A stretch of DNA of 64,000 nucleotides from Mesostigma viride (Eukaryota > Streptophyta > Mesostigmatophyceae > Mesostigmatales > Mesostigmataceae): NCBI GenBank assembly GCA_009746045.1, contig RPFO01000839.1, forward strand, positions 7,501 through 71,500. Reading direction: 5' to 3'. Below, piece by piece: positions 10,372 to 21,600 of this stretch. Numbering within the stretch: the stretch's first letter is position 1; each line of letters opens with the position of its first letter. The notes below the pieces were generated by a model that did not search any database, had not been told where the DNA came from, and saw only the letters and a list, made by a program, of their open reading frames with translations. The position numbers and the translations under genes were made by a program.

Positions 10372-12930
10372 CTAGCGTCCGCCGCTAGTAGCCCGCCGCA
10401 GCTGGGCCTCATGGAGAGCCCGTCGCCCCGCGGGGGTCATGATGTGAGTCATCACCCCTGGATGCGCGCATAGGTCCACCTCGAAGGCGATCTGATATAG
10501 GGACGTCTTCTGCCGACCCAACCGAGACAGCTCCACCCACGTGCCCCGGGGCCACATGGCCAGGAACCCAGCGAGATACTGGGGGTGGGTGAAGAGAAGG
10601 GTCAACGCCGACCAATCCGCCGCCCCACAACGGTGATCGCGAACAAACTTCACCCCCATCATGAATACCTCGGTGCGCACATGATCCTCGAGGATGGTCG
10701 CTCTAGGGGCCCCTACAATGTCGGGCACCACCAGTTCCAGGAAGGCGCGTCCCTCCGCCGGAGCCACCTTGGGTGGCGTAACCACATGCCCCACCCCATC
10801 CACCTGATATCTCCAATCCCACCAATTCTCGATACCGAACTGCACCGTGTGGCCCACCGTCCGGGGAAAACGCAGGTCGTCAGGTTGCGGCAAGGGCAGC
10901 GGCGCCTGTGGGAAGAAGGTGATCTCAAGTTGCTCCCAGTAAGCACCACGGTCAACCGCGCACCACGGGCCCGCTTGAAAAACCAAAGGAGCGGGCAGGT
11001 GCATACCAGGAGGGACCGGGAACATGGGTCCCTCGAACACTACGCACAGCTTCTCCGTTCGAGGCCCCGGCCCACCGTGTCTTACGGTCCTTCCCGGAAT
11101 GGTTCGCATGAAGTCCCCCAGCGACCACTCCTCGTGTGAGGCTGCCCGGGAAGCGGCCTCGTAGCCTACTGAGGTGGCGACTGAGTGATCTCCCTGACGC
11201 CCGAGCTGGTCCAGCATCCGCTGCATGAGACCCTGCCCTGATTGCACCGCAGCCACGAGAGTCTCAAGGGTAACCACGGGTTCCGCCGGCACCATAACAC
11301 CCGCCACACCAGGACCCTCCGCGGCAATCCGTACTGCACTAGGTAAACTCGGTCCCTCCGCAGGCCGTGACATCGACGGTCCGTCCTGGGCAGGCCGGAG
11401 ACGAGGCTCCAAGGAGACCAGGAAGTGGGGCTCCGGTGGGACCTCCTCCGCTCGGGAGCGCGGTTCCAGGGAGACAAGGAAGGTAGTCTCTTCTTGGCCC
11501 GCATCGGGCGGGTTGCTAGCGGGAACCTCATCAATCGGCTCCTCCCTAGCCGGCCGTTCGGCCCTGGCCACTGCGGTCTCTGTCGGATCCGATCGCCGTC
11601 GCCGATTCTCTCGCTCTTGCTCCAACCCCACCGCCGACCCCCACGTGCGCTCCCAGTACCGATCCGCTGGTCGGCGAGGAGGTGGTGACGCTCGGCGAGC
11701 GGGGCGTACATCATTCCCGGAGTCCGAGCGGGAACGCGAACGGGAGGGCGGGGATGGTGAGCGACGACGTGCCGGCCCCTCCGGAACACGTCGAGGAGCA
11801 GCTTGGCTGCCCCCACCCCATCCGGTCGCCCTTGGAAGACTTCGCGTCTCGCGCCCTGAAGGTCGCCCCCAGCCCGTCGCCGGCGGTGGCGCCTCATAAC
11901 GAGGCACAGGGCGGCTTCTTCCGCCGCTCCCCTGGGAACCCCGAGACGGCGGATCCCGCGGAGGGGAACGAGAGGGAGGGTGTGGAGGATGGTCGTCGTC
12001 GTCGGAACTGGAGTCATATCCCTCACTCCCATCATCCTGGTCCTCATCATCCATCGCCACAATGCGATCCAGAGCCTGCCGCAGCGAATACTGCCCTTCT
12101 CGCAGGCATTTTTCACCCCGTAGCGCCCCCACTGGCGGAAGATACCGGGGGAAGTGGTATTCCAGCAGCTGCCGCACTGGGGGTGGAAGTAAGAGGAGAA
12201 GGAGCCGGGGGAATGCCAGCCCCGCTTCCAGCGTGTTCATGCACCCGTGACAGGCGCATTCCCGCTCATGTGTCTCCCAGTCGGTCCCAACCACCACACC
12301 ATTGTGCGCAGCCGTGCGGGTCTCGATCCGGAACCTCACGTTGCGCCGCACGAACCCTCGAAAAGTCTCCATCTGCACAGGGCCGACCCGCGCCATGATA
12401 GAATCAGCGCGGAGATGCGACGGCATTTGATTACGGCGACGCCGCCGTCGTTCCACCAGGGTTTCCCCCTCCCGACCGTAGTCACGCAAGAACACCCGGG
12501 GATTGAACGTCTCCTCGTGCAGCTCCTTTACCAACTCCAACGTACGCGCGTCCGGTGCTCCAGGCCTTGACGAGGTTTCTTGCCGGTGCTCGCGACTAGA
12601 GGAGGGCCCCGTCTGCCCGCCACCATCTCTCAAACCCCCGGTCCCTGGTGCATCCCTTCGGACCGCAGGCTCTCCACGAGCTATCTGCGTCCTTACCCCT
12701 GCTTCCGGCTCCGAGACCTCCGGATCGTCTTGTATATCCATGTCGACCAAATCCCCCTCACTGGACTCCCCGTCTGCAACCCGGAATCCTGTGTCAGCAG
12801 CCTCCGCGGCGCCACCGGGAGTCTGGTCTCTGGGAAGCGCCTCCGCGGCGTCCCTCTGCACAGCCCACACACAAGATGTCAGGGCGTTAGTCGACGCGTA
12901 CCAAATACCTGGCCCACGCACCACCCTCAC
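10372..12930 (-). CDS. Extra 3' ORF of the chromovirus, 852 aa, unknown function
   Basis: A single uninterrupted 852-codon frame in the sense direction, starting 26 bases after the pol stop and ending about 220 bases before the 3' LTR. This is the position of an env-like gene, but I see no signal peptide or clear transmembrane segment. Visible parts: an acidic, low-complexity N-terminus (1-120); a region with RRRRRRNQ and a Cys-rich stretch CACHGCMNTL (about 150-260); an acidic patch followed by Pro/Arg/Ser-rich sequence with RSPSPPSRSRSRS (about 300-420); and a more globular, Trp-rich C-terminal third (about 600-840). It is intact while the neighbouring pol is frameshifted. I do not recognise the family. 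It could be a captured host gene or an element accessory protein. Confidence 0.7.
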   Translation of the reverse strand: MRVVRGPGIWYASTNALTSCVWAVQRDAAEALPRDQTPGGAAEAADTGFRVADGESSEGDLVDMDIQDDPEVSEPEAGVRTQIARGEPAVRRDAPGTGGLRDGGGQTGPSSSREHRQETSSRPGAPDARTLELVKELHEETFNPRVFLRDYGREGETLVERRRRRRNQMPSHLRADSIMARVGPVQMETFRGFVRRNVRFRIETRTAAHNGVVVGTDWETHERECACHGCMNTLEAGLAFPRLLLLLLPPPVRQLLEYHFPRYLPPVGALRGEKCLREGQYSLRQALDRIVAMDDEDQDDGSEGYDSSSDDDDHPPHPPSRSPPRDPPSRGSQGSGGRSRPVPRYEAPPPATGWGRPSGRETRSLPRATGWGGGSQAAPRRVPEGPARRRSPSPPSRSRSRSDSGNDVRPARRASPPPRRPADRYWERTWGSAVGLEQERENRRRRSDPTETAVARAERPAREEPIDEVPASNPPDAGQEETTFLVSLEPRSRAEEVPPEPHFLVSLEPRLRPAQDGPSMSRPAEGPSLPSAVRIAAEGPGVAGVMVPAEPVVTLETLVAAVQSGQGLMQRMLDQLGRQGDHSVATSVGYEAASRAASHEEWSLGDFMRTIPGRTVRHGGPGPRTEKLCVVFEGPMFPVPPGMHLPAPLVFQAGPWCAVDRGAYWEQLEITFFPQAPLPLPQPDDLRFPRTVGHTVQFGIENWWDWRYQVDGVGHVVTPPKVAPAEGRAFLELVVPDIVGAPRATILEDHVRTEVFMMGVKFVRDHRCGAADWSALTLLFTHPQYLAGFLAMWPRGTWVELSRLGRQKTSLYQIAFEVDLCAHPGVMTHIMTPAGRRALHEAQLRRATSGGR

Positions 12931-12955
12931 CCTACACCCTACTGGCTGGGGTCTG

Positions 12956-13720
12956 CTAACGCAGCTGGTGCGTCTTCTTGTATGCTTCTAGTAAGCGGGC
13001 GCACCCCGCTAACTCGGGGGCGGTGCGCCAGGAGTCCTCAGACTCGTGTTGTGCGAATCGCCATCGCACCCGATATTGTCGCTGGACCCCTCGTCCCCGT
13101 TTGACATCCCGGTGACCCACGATTGCAGCCACCTCGTCCTCCTGTTCCCCCGTATCAGGATGGAACTCCAGTGGGGCTGGGGGATTGACCCTACCCTGAA
13201 TGGTGTTCTGGTGATACAACTTGAGCTGGTCACGGTGGAAACGGTTGGACGTGAGGTTCCATGACACTGGAATGTCCACCTGGAACATGACGTCATCGAA
13301 CTTGGTGAGGACCTTGTAGGGTCCCAGGAACATGGGTCGGAGCTTAGTCTTCAGCTCCTTCTCCACCTTGTGCGAAAATCGCCCGATCTGCGGGCCCTCG
13401 ACCAGGACCCAATCGCCCACCTCGATGGACGGCGCCCTGGGGTCCCGCTTGCCGGCTGTCCTCTCCAGATACCGTGCTGCCGCTGCGCGATAGCCCTGAA
13501 CCGCGCTGTTATGCGCTTGGTGCATCCGCTGCAGCAACCGGTCGACCCCTTGCAGGGTATCCAGTCTGACCTGATCCTCTCCCAGCTCGTGGCTCCCAAG
13601 CAAGTCGAGCGGTGTGAGAGGGTGTCGGCCGGAGTTGAGGAAAAAGGGGGTGAACCCATGGGCGGCCTGGGGGGCATTGTTCAGGGAAAACTCCACCAGG
13701 CCCAGAAGTTCTTCCCAATT
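12956..13720 (-). CDS. Chromovirus integrase C-terminus with chromodomain
   Basis: Downstream part of pol, cut from the rest by the CACTA insertion ending at 13721. It starts within NWEELLGLVEFSLNNA, the segment after the integrase catalytic core. It continues through the GPQIGRFSHKVEKELKTKLRP/FLGPYKVL region, the integrase C-terminal domain. It ends in a chromodomain (about the last 60 residues: EDEVAAIVGHRDVKRGRG, YRVRWRF, SWRTAPELAGCARLLEAYKK). Chromodomains of chromoviruses direct integration to modified chromatin. Deleting the CACTA element and one copy of its 2-bp duplication joins this piece in frame with the integrase core at 27124. Confidence 0.92.
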   Translation of the reverse strand, partial: NWEELLGLVEFSLNNAPQAAHGFTPFFLNSGRHPLTPLDLLGSHELGEDQVRLDTLQGVDRLLQRMHQAHNSAVQGYRAAAARYLERTAGKRDPRAPSIEVGDWVLVEGPQIGRFSHKVEKELKTKLRPMFLGPYKVLTKFDDVMFQVDIPVSWNLTSNRFHRDQLKLYHQNTIQGRVNPPAPLEFHPDTGEQEDEVAAIVGHRDVKRGRGVQRQYRVRWRFAQHESEDSWRTAPELAGCARLLEAYKKTHQLR

Positions 13721-13737
13721 CACTAGGAACTCAGGAA

Positions 13738-14115
13738 CCGTAAAAGTGGTAAAAGTGGTAAAAGTGGGTGGTAAAAAGTGGTAAAAAGTGGTAAAAAGTG
13801 GTAAAAAGTGGTAAAAAGTGGTAAAAAGTGGTAAAAAGTGGTAAAAAGTGGTAAAAAGTGGTAAAAAGTGGTAAAAAGTGGTAAAACGGTGGGAAAACGC
13901 TAGGAGAACAGCAGGTGGTAAAATCATTTTACCACCTTTTACCACCCCTTTTACCACCAAAGTGGTAAAAAATACCACCAAGTGGTAAAAGCGAGGGTGG
14001 TAAAAACACGCCACAAAGTGGTAAAAGTGAGGGTGGTAAAAAGTGGTAAAAAGTGGTAAAAATGAGGGTGGTAAAAAAATACCACAAAGTGGTAAAAATG
14101 ACAGTGATAAAAAAG
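13738..14115. repeat. Left subterminal array of the outer CACTA element
   Basis: Tandem GTAAAAAGTG-like units, about 15 in near-perfect register at 13740-13890, then dispersed copies in both orientations to 14115. The matching array at the right end is inverted. In CACTA elements such arrays bind element-encoded proteins. Confidence 0.93.
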
Positions 14116-14686
14116 GGGAAAATGCAGATTTTGCCAGCATTACAACACAAGCACTGTTAAGAACAGCTTAACAGGCCATCATTCCAAATGGTTTCTTTAT
14201 TACAAATAATAATACATCCCATTAACAGTTGTCTCTCTTGATTTACAATGAGGATTTAGCCCCACATTGGGCGTCTCATCGATACGTTTACACCATTGTG
14301 AAATAACACAGGCCGCATCAAGCCCAGCCAATTAATTTACTTCTTCTTCAGGTGTCATCATGATCAATGATGCTTCTTTGCCTGAACAAAGCCACACAGT
14401 TGCCAGCACTCATGCTCTGGAGGCCTGCAGGCACACAGAGCACCACCATTGAAGAGGACACAAGGGCAGCAAGGCAGGGGGGGGGGGGGCAGTCAGGCAC
14501 GGCAGATAGTTGTTGCCCAGCAAAACATCCTATGCATGGTGAAATGGGTTATGCCTGTGGGTATGATGCATGACCTAGCATGAGAGTGATACATACATGA
14601 GTAACAAAAATATACGCACATGGCAATTGGGTGTGACAACACCACATCACTACATAGCTAAAACGTGCTTCAGAAAAAACATTCCA

Positions 14687-16934
14687 CTAAATTACCGGAT
14701 CAGGAGTCTGACTCTGGGACTCCTTTGCTTGCCGCTCCAGCTCAACTTTCCGCTGCGCTTTTGCCATCATGGCCTTGAGCGCGGCAAGCTCCAGTTCCGC
14801 CTCGGTGAGATCTGGCGCGGAGGGAGCATCGGCAGACGCCGTTGCGGCCGGAGAGCTAGAGGCAGGCGGGATCGCTGGCGCGGAGGGAGCACCGGCAGAC
14901 TCCGTTGCGGTCGAAGAGCTAGAGGCAGGCGGGATCGCTGGCGCGGAGGGAGCACCGGCAGACGCCATTGCGGGCGAAGGGCTAGAGGCAGGCGGGATCG
15001 CTGGCGCGGAGGGAGCACCGGCAGACGCTGCTGCGGCCGGAGAGCTAGAGGCAGGCGGGATCGCTGGCGCGGAGGGAGCACCGGCAGACACCGTTGCGGT
15101 CGAAGAGCTAGAGGCAGGCGGGATCGCTGGCGCGGAGGGAGCACCGGCAGACGCCTTCTCCTTGGGTGGCGCCCGCGCTCGCTTGGCCGGTACATACTCA
15201 TCCGACACCTCCTCCTTCTCCTCTGCTGGCCCCCAACTCTCCTTCAATTTCGCACGTGCGCCTCGAAGGTCGTCGTCAGTGACGTTGCCCAGAAGGACCC
15301 ACGCATTCTCGTTGCCCTCGGCGTCACCGTAATGCATCGTGGCAAAGTCAACAAACAGCATTTGCGAGCCCCCATCACGCTCCACAAACCGCGTGCCGTA
15401 AGGGGCCTTGAGCTTCGGCTTCACCTCCACCACTTTGCCAGGCTCCCAAACATACGCAGCCGGCCGCGCCCCATCGCGCTCGTACTTGTACCTTTGTGCC
15501 ACGAAGGCCCCGTGCAGTGCTTCTCCGAAACCACCAGGGCCCGGTCGCTCTTGAACCACCGCGGTTGGCAGTAAGGTGCTCAGATAGTGCGCAAGCCCCA
15601 AGTCCATGGGACCACTAGGAAGCTTTCGCTTTGCAGCCGGCTTCTTGCTGGCGGCCGGCTTGTTGCTGGCGGCCGGCTTGTTGCTGGCGGGCGGCTTGTT
15701 GACGGCGGGGCGCGACGTGATGGGCTCGAAGACATCTGGCTTGATGGCAGGCACACGAGCAGGCGGGAGACCATCCGGCATTGGCAGGTCGGCCAGCTTG
15801 GGCACCGGAGTGGGCGGCTCCACGGTGTTGTTGGGCACCGGAGGGGACGGCTGCACAGCGTTGCTGGGCACCGGAGGGGGCGGCATGACAGGCTGCGTGC
15901 CAACGGGAGGGGGCGGCGGTACAACCTTCTTGGCCACCGGAGGGGGCGGCATGACAGGCTGCTTGGGAACGGGAGGGGGCGGCGGTACAACCTTCTTGGC
16001 CACCGGAGGCGGCGGCCTCACATCCGATACCTCCACAGGTGCAGGCGCGTACCCTGCCACTTCCTGCTCTAACTCCTCCTCAAGGGCTTGGAGCCGAGCT
16101 CTGAGTCTCCGAATTTCATCTGCTCGGACGCCTGTGGCATGCTGCACAGGCTTGGCCTCCGGCTTGACCTCCGGCTTTACTTCCGGCTTTACTTCCGGCT
16201 TTACTTCCGGCTTGACCTCCGGCTTGGCCGCCGGCTTGGCCGCCGGCTTGGCCGCCGGCTTGGCAGCAGGAGTTGTCTGCAAGCAGAGGGCGGGGCATGG
16301 AATAAGGACGTTAACATTCGGGAAGTCGGTTAGTAGCAGACCTGCGATGAAAGAAAAAACCAAGAAGCTTGCAGACTCCTGTAGCTAAAGATAGCGTTAT
16401 TACCTTTGGCATGTTGGTCACGTCGCTTAGCGCTTTGGTATTTTCCTTCACGTCATCATCCTCGTCCTCGGCGCCAGCACTCTGCCGCTTTTTGGAGCTG
16501 CAGTTGCTTAGCCACCGGCTCAGCTCCTTTTTTACGAATTCTTCAACACTTAGGGCTTTGGGTTTGGAGCCCTTGGGCTTCTGGGCGGTGAGCTCACCAG
16601 TCGTCGGGTCTAGCACCCAGCTGGATGCCTCATACTTATCCAGCTCGGCACGGTTGTCGTCAGCCACACATGTTTCTAGAAAGTTTATGCAGCTCTTCTT
16701 TACCCGGTTAATGAGAGCATCAACCATGGCGCCATCCTGTTCCTTGAGGACATACCCCTCTACCAGGTATGCACGGCCAAAGGTCGTTATTTGCAGTCTT
16801 AAGGTCCGCACATATTCCGAGGGAACGACGTTTTGTTTCGGCTTTTCCTCTTCACATGCTCTTGCATCAAATCGCTCCCACTCCTCAGGACTGCACACGT
16901 GAGCTGGTCGTAGCACTGCTACCCTTCTCGGCAT
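14687..16934 (-). CDS. CACTA-encoded second protein, 706 aa, unknown function
   Basis: Two exons on the - strand, 16934-16404 and 16276-14687, joined by a phase-0 GT-AG intron. The N-terminal about 180 residues look globular, with a charged ending (KKRQSAGAEDEDDD). Exon 2 opens with AKPAAKP and EVKP repeats. A predicted coiled coil follows (RADEIRRLRARLQALEEELE), then PPPPV-K repeats, another globular block (about 380-500), and five near-identical copies of a 21-residue Ala/Pro/Ser repeat. The C-terminus is helical and charged (LTEAELELAALKAMMAKAQ). It is divergent from the transposase, where CACTA elements often keep an accessory DNA-binding protein such as maize TNPA. I see no sequence match to TNPA, so this role is inference from position. 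Confidence 0.75.
14815..15160. repeat. 63-bp coding minisatellite
   Basis: Five tandem 63-bp units inside the C-terminal part of the 706-aa CACTA protein, encoding an Ala-Pro-Ser-rich 21-residue repeat. They keep the reading frame. Confidence 0.9.
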
Positions 16935-17824
16935 TTACAACGTTCGGTCGCACACCACCATGCGACCAAGGCTGGCTAAGTCCGGAATCCCCCCGTTTTG
17001 CGAACGGAGACGGTGCCAACGTATACATGACGCACTGCACCTGCCTCTGTCCGCCGTTGGATTCAGCAGATCGACGAACCTGGCAGCATCCCGCGCAAAA
17101 ATTTTTTGAACGTCTTTCGCCAAAAGACACCAACGGCAGCTACACAAACGGCCGGACCGCACGCCTCGCGCGGGGCCCGCACGCCCCGCGCGGCTGCGTG
17201 CGGATCGGCTAAACTCCGTACTGCTTGGTACAAGTACAGAGGCCTCAGGAGCTAAGGCTGTTCCGTTTCAGTAGACTTCTACCAATGAGCCCGTGACTAA
17301 CCAACACTACCGTACACTGACCGTAATATCTACCATTTGAATGACTGAGAAAATGTCCGTTTGATCAAAAGGGATCGACGACATCGAAAGCGTTGGCGAG
17401 CAGACACAAACTTGCAACGGGTGACTTAGCGGCTATCACGGCGGCGGGTGGCACCAGAAAGATGGCGGTCCCACCCATGGATACCGGAATCGAGCCGAAC
17501 ACTTACATCGACACACACATTGCTAGCTGGCCAAATTTCGTGATGTCTCCTTTCCCTTCCTCCACGGATACCTACATTGTCCAGTTTCATTGGTCATCCT
17601 GCAGGCTTCCTGAGTTTTATCGCCAAATTATGTTGGATGCGTTCCTGGAAATGTCGACTGAGCCGGACTTCATGGTCACGGTTGATTAGTGAGCTGCCAG
17701 TGGTCTCACTGGCGCAGACGCCCTAGCGTGGCTCGATTTGTGATCCCGATGGCGACTGGTTAGCCACGGAGGGCCGGCATTGACCATCAACGGTCGATGC
17801 CGGCCCTCCATGTAGAGATTGTAA
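16935..17824. promoter_or_regulatory. Divergent promoter region of the CACTA element, with a long hairpin
   Basis: Lies between the start of the 706-aa gene (- strand) and the transposase start (+ strand), so it should carry both promoters. At about 17769-17810 there is an almost perfect inverted repeat, with 18-base arms beginning GGAGGGCCGGCAT and a 6-base loop, ending 16 bases before the transposase ATG. A 98-codon open frame at 17393-17689 ends at a possible GTGAGC donor and could be a 5' exon. I cannot confirm it. Confidence 0.55.
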
Positions 17825-18261
17825 ATGCGTCAAGGACAGACAGTCGATGAATTCATGGCCGAGGACCCTGACGACGGGTCGGCCAGTGGAGAGGATGCAG
17901 CACGCCAGTTTGCTAGAAATTATGACGAAGCAGTGGCCAGAGTCAAGGACGATACGCCATTGTACCCGGGATCTGAGAGCAAGGCCTTGATGTTTACATT
18001 GCAATTGCTGACGCTAATGGGGGAAAACTCATGCCCTCAGACCTTTGCTGATGAGCTCTTTAAGCTGTTGGGAAACGTTCTCCCCGCGGGCAACGCTCTG
18101 CCCGACAGTATCTCGAAGGCACGGAAAGTGATCAAAGGCTTGGGCTTGGGGTACCGTGTGTACGATGCCTGCCCATGCGAGGGTTACTTGTACAAGGACA
18201 AGATTACTAAGAGCTGCCCTCTTTGCAAGCTGTCGCGCTACGAGACGTACACTAGGAACTC

Positions 18262-18600
18262 AATTTCTGAGAAAATTCTCAAAACCCTCAATTTTCTCAC
18301 CTTTTGTGAGAATTTTTTGAGAAAATTGAGAAAAATCTCAATTTTTTTCCGCAAACGCTAGGCAAAAAATCTCACCAGGGTGAGATTTTGGTGAGAAAAA
18401 GGGCGTTTTGGTGAGATTGGGGTGAGAAAAAACCCTAAAGTGAGAAAAAAGGTGAGAATGGGTGAGAAAAAGGCAGAAAGATTGAGAAAATTGAGAAGTT
18501 TCTCACCAACACGAGAAAAATCACTAACACGAGAAAAATCACAAGTCAACGTGGTGAGAAATTTCTCACCAAGAGTGTAACACGAGAAAAATCATTAGCT
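18262..18600. repeat. Left subterminal array of the inner CACTA element
   Basis: Repeated GTGAGAAAAA / GAGAAAATTGAG units, many in both orientations near the end. They are the counterpart of the array at the right end and differ in sequence from the outer element's GTAAAAAGTG units. Confidence 0.9.
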
Positions 18601-21600
18601 TTATTTCATGAAGTCCTTAACGTGAAAAAAAACTCAACCACTTTGATATGCATTATAGGGTGCACCACAAAGGTGCAATATAGGGTTCATACAATACACA
18701 GGCCTTGTTAAACACAGCTTAACAGGCCATCATTCCAAACGAGTTGTTTTTTATTAGAAATATACGATTACAATCAAGATTTAGCCCCACGTTGGTTATC
18801 TCATCAAAATGTTTACATCATTGTGAACAAAGGCGGCAAAAAGCTAGGCCTGTCATATTTTCTGCAGATGCTGCGACTATGACCATCTAATAATAACAGG
18901 CCCAATCTATATGCTTCTTCATCACGATTCATGCTTCTTTGGACAGAGCCACAGGGCTGCCAGCCGTTCTCTATGGTCCTGCAGGCACACAGAGCACCGC
19001 AATTGAAGAGGACACCGGTACAGCAAGGCAGGGGGCGGACCAGTCAGGCGGCAGATCGTTGTTGCCCAGCAAAACATCCTATGGTGAAGTAGGTTATGCC
19101 TCAACCCCGCTAGATTGTCGGCAGTCACTCAAGCAGGCATACAGAACGGTATAATATAGCCGGTCCAGTTAGTAGCCTGTGTAGCTGAATGAACAAAAGC
19201 GAAAGCATGCCAGTGAGGGCAACTGCAAATAAGGAAAACATTACCTTGCAAAAACTGCTACTCTGATTGCTAACAAATAAAGGTATGGTTTGCAAAGGTG
19301 CCGCGCATTGGACGTTGACAGCAAATGAATCGGAAGAGAAGGATTGAAAGCAATGGTTACCGACAGATTCACAAATACGAATTGAAACAACTAAAAAAGC
19401 GATTGCTCACCAAAAACTTTCACCGCGCTTCTATAGCCTTCGATGCCAACGACGTTCCTCGTCCCGTCTCTGCGATAGGGCCGCATGCTCCTCGGTCGCC
19501 GCATTGTCTTTAGACATGCACACGAAGAAAAAAATCGACGTACAAACCACAATACACAGCATAAAAAGAAACAAGCAGTGATTTGCATGGTGGTCAACAC
19601 CATAACAAGAAATCGTTCGGAAGACACCCTCTCAACGGCAGGTCCCCAACGACCAGTAAATTACAGAAGCATGACGAATACACTGGGCCAGACATTCCAC
19701 CATATGAGGAAGAACGTGCTCACCTTATGAGTTAAGAAAGCATGCAGGTCTGGAAGTTCGGTAGTGTATTTACCGTATCTTTCATCTCTACCGAATATGA
19801 CTTCAATGCTTCTAAACGATGCCATTCATGTCTCGTCCTCAATTTAAATCCTCTGTTCGACCTGAAAACTTCGATGGGTACTGCACGCACATAATCCAGT
19901 CAATCTACATGCCTTTTCAGCGCTTCATCAATCTAGATATATAAGGTTGCAAGGTTGCATTATTGCTATAGACATCTTGCAGTCCCGTGATCGCGCCGAT
20001 CGCCGACCTAGCTTCCCTGGCCCTTGCTTTGAATGTAGGAAGGACTCACACTGGGGAAACGATGCCTTCATCATCTTGTCGAGTCGCACCACATGAATGC
20101 AACGGTCACACGGCTCGCAACTCGGAAGGTCAAGCTTTGCAATGCCGGGCTCCTGAAATGAAGTTACGGTTACGCCGCTCAGTCTCCGGCAGCGATGTGT
20201 ACAGCGTGTACATTTACCTTAGTATCAAGTCATAATGGCAAGCCATATGTCCATTCGTTTGAATTTTGCTGACGATGTACGGATTAGAATCACGTACCCA
20301 GGATTTTTCTCTGGCAGGGATGTGCAGAGCGTGTACATTTACCTTAGTATCAAGTCATAATGGCAAGCCATATGTCCATTCGTTTGAATTATGCTGACGA
20401 TGTACGGATTAGAATCACGATCCCAGGATTTTATTATTGTAGATGCCAATGGGTGTGCAGAGTGACATTGCAGTGTGATCTTCGCCCGGTATTGCCGTTG
20501 CGGAAAGATTCTGTCGCTTGGCCTGTACAGTTCAAAAACTAGCGGTTGCCGCTGGTTTCGGATCGACGCCAGCAACCGACATGCTTTTGCGCCAACGGCC
20601 ATAAACACATGTAGTAGTGCAGCTAGAACTGCTTTTGGGTGTGGTCGACAGGACGTGATTACCCCACATTTCACTTCGCGGTTTGCGCTGGGAGTGTACA
20701 GCTAATTGATTCTGAAAGGTAATGGCAGGAGGATGGGAGGTTCGATGACAGGCTAGCAGTGGTTATGTATGCGGCTCTTAGGTTTGGAAGGGAATTTGTG
20801 GATTGGCCCATGGATTGGACTGGAGGAAGTCACCGGGACGACTTTCCTTTGCAAAGGCAGCGCCTTCGACCAGCTTTAAATTTCAGAGCAGAAAGCTGTC
20901 AAGGAGAAAGCTCAGGCAGGCGTATGACTAACAAGCTAGTCCTCGTCGCAATGTTAGACTGCTATAGAAACCCGGCGGTTTCCTGCTATGACCTCAGGTG
21001 AGCAAGTGAGTGCTTTTATAACATGGCCATGGATTCTGTATGCCTCATGCGTTGCCAATATTAAAGAACTGCTCCCAGTGGTGTGCGGCGCGATGCAAGG
21101 GTTTCAGATGCACATAGCATTCGTTTTGAACTTGTTGAATTGAATGCTGCAGAAGGAAGTTTCGGAGTTGGAACTTGGAAGTGTGCGATGTGGAGAGACC
21201 TGGCCGGATGGCTTCAGATCCAGTCTTAACTGCACTTGTGCTTCTGGTTCTTACATCCTTTTACTGTTTGCATTGCGTGCTGCACTTTGTACATTTGTTG
21301 GCAGCGTCATGCCGTTAGACCGGCATGCGGCGGCCTATCCGTCTACGCTAGTAGAGCCTCTGGGTCTCTATGCTGGGTGATTGTTCTGCAGCATGGTGAG
21401 CGAACGTATGCCATTCCGTGTTGTCGGCATTGAGTTGCATGATCCTCTTTGATATCCAGAGCTTACTTGGCATCTTTAAAATGGTTCTCTCCAAATCTCC
21501 GCATGCCTGCAAACGAAATCCCTTTACTGGTGAGAGCAATCAGGAAGTCTTTTCATTTTGAATTTTTTGTTCTCACTCGCTTGCAACACCATAGCAAGAG

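Noticed and set aside
10585-12398. Several 180-240-codon frames on the + strand
   Set aside because: Shadows opposite the 852-aa ORF in GC-rich DNA. No domain recognised and direction opposite to the element.
14597-16388. Frames of 325, 260 and 187 codons on the + strand
   Set aside because: Shadows of the repetitive 706-aa CACTA gene; their Arg- or Gly-rich repeats mirror its tandem repeats.
16088-16388. Helitron or rolling-circle element near the KP-repeat region
   Set aside because: No Rep/helicase motif and no TC...CTRR ends. The region belongs to the CACTA gene.
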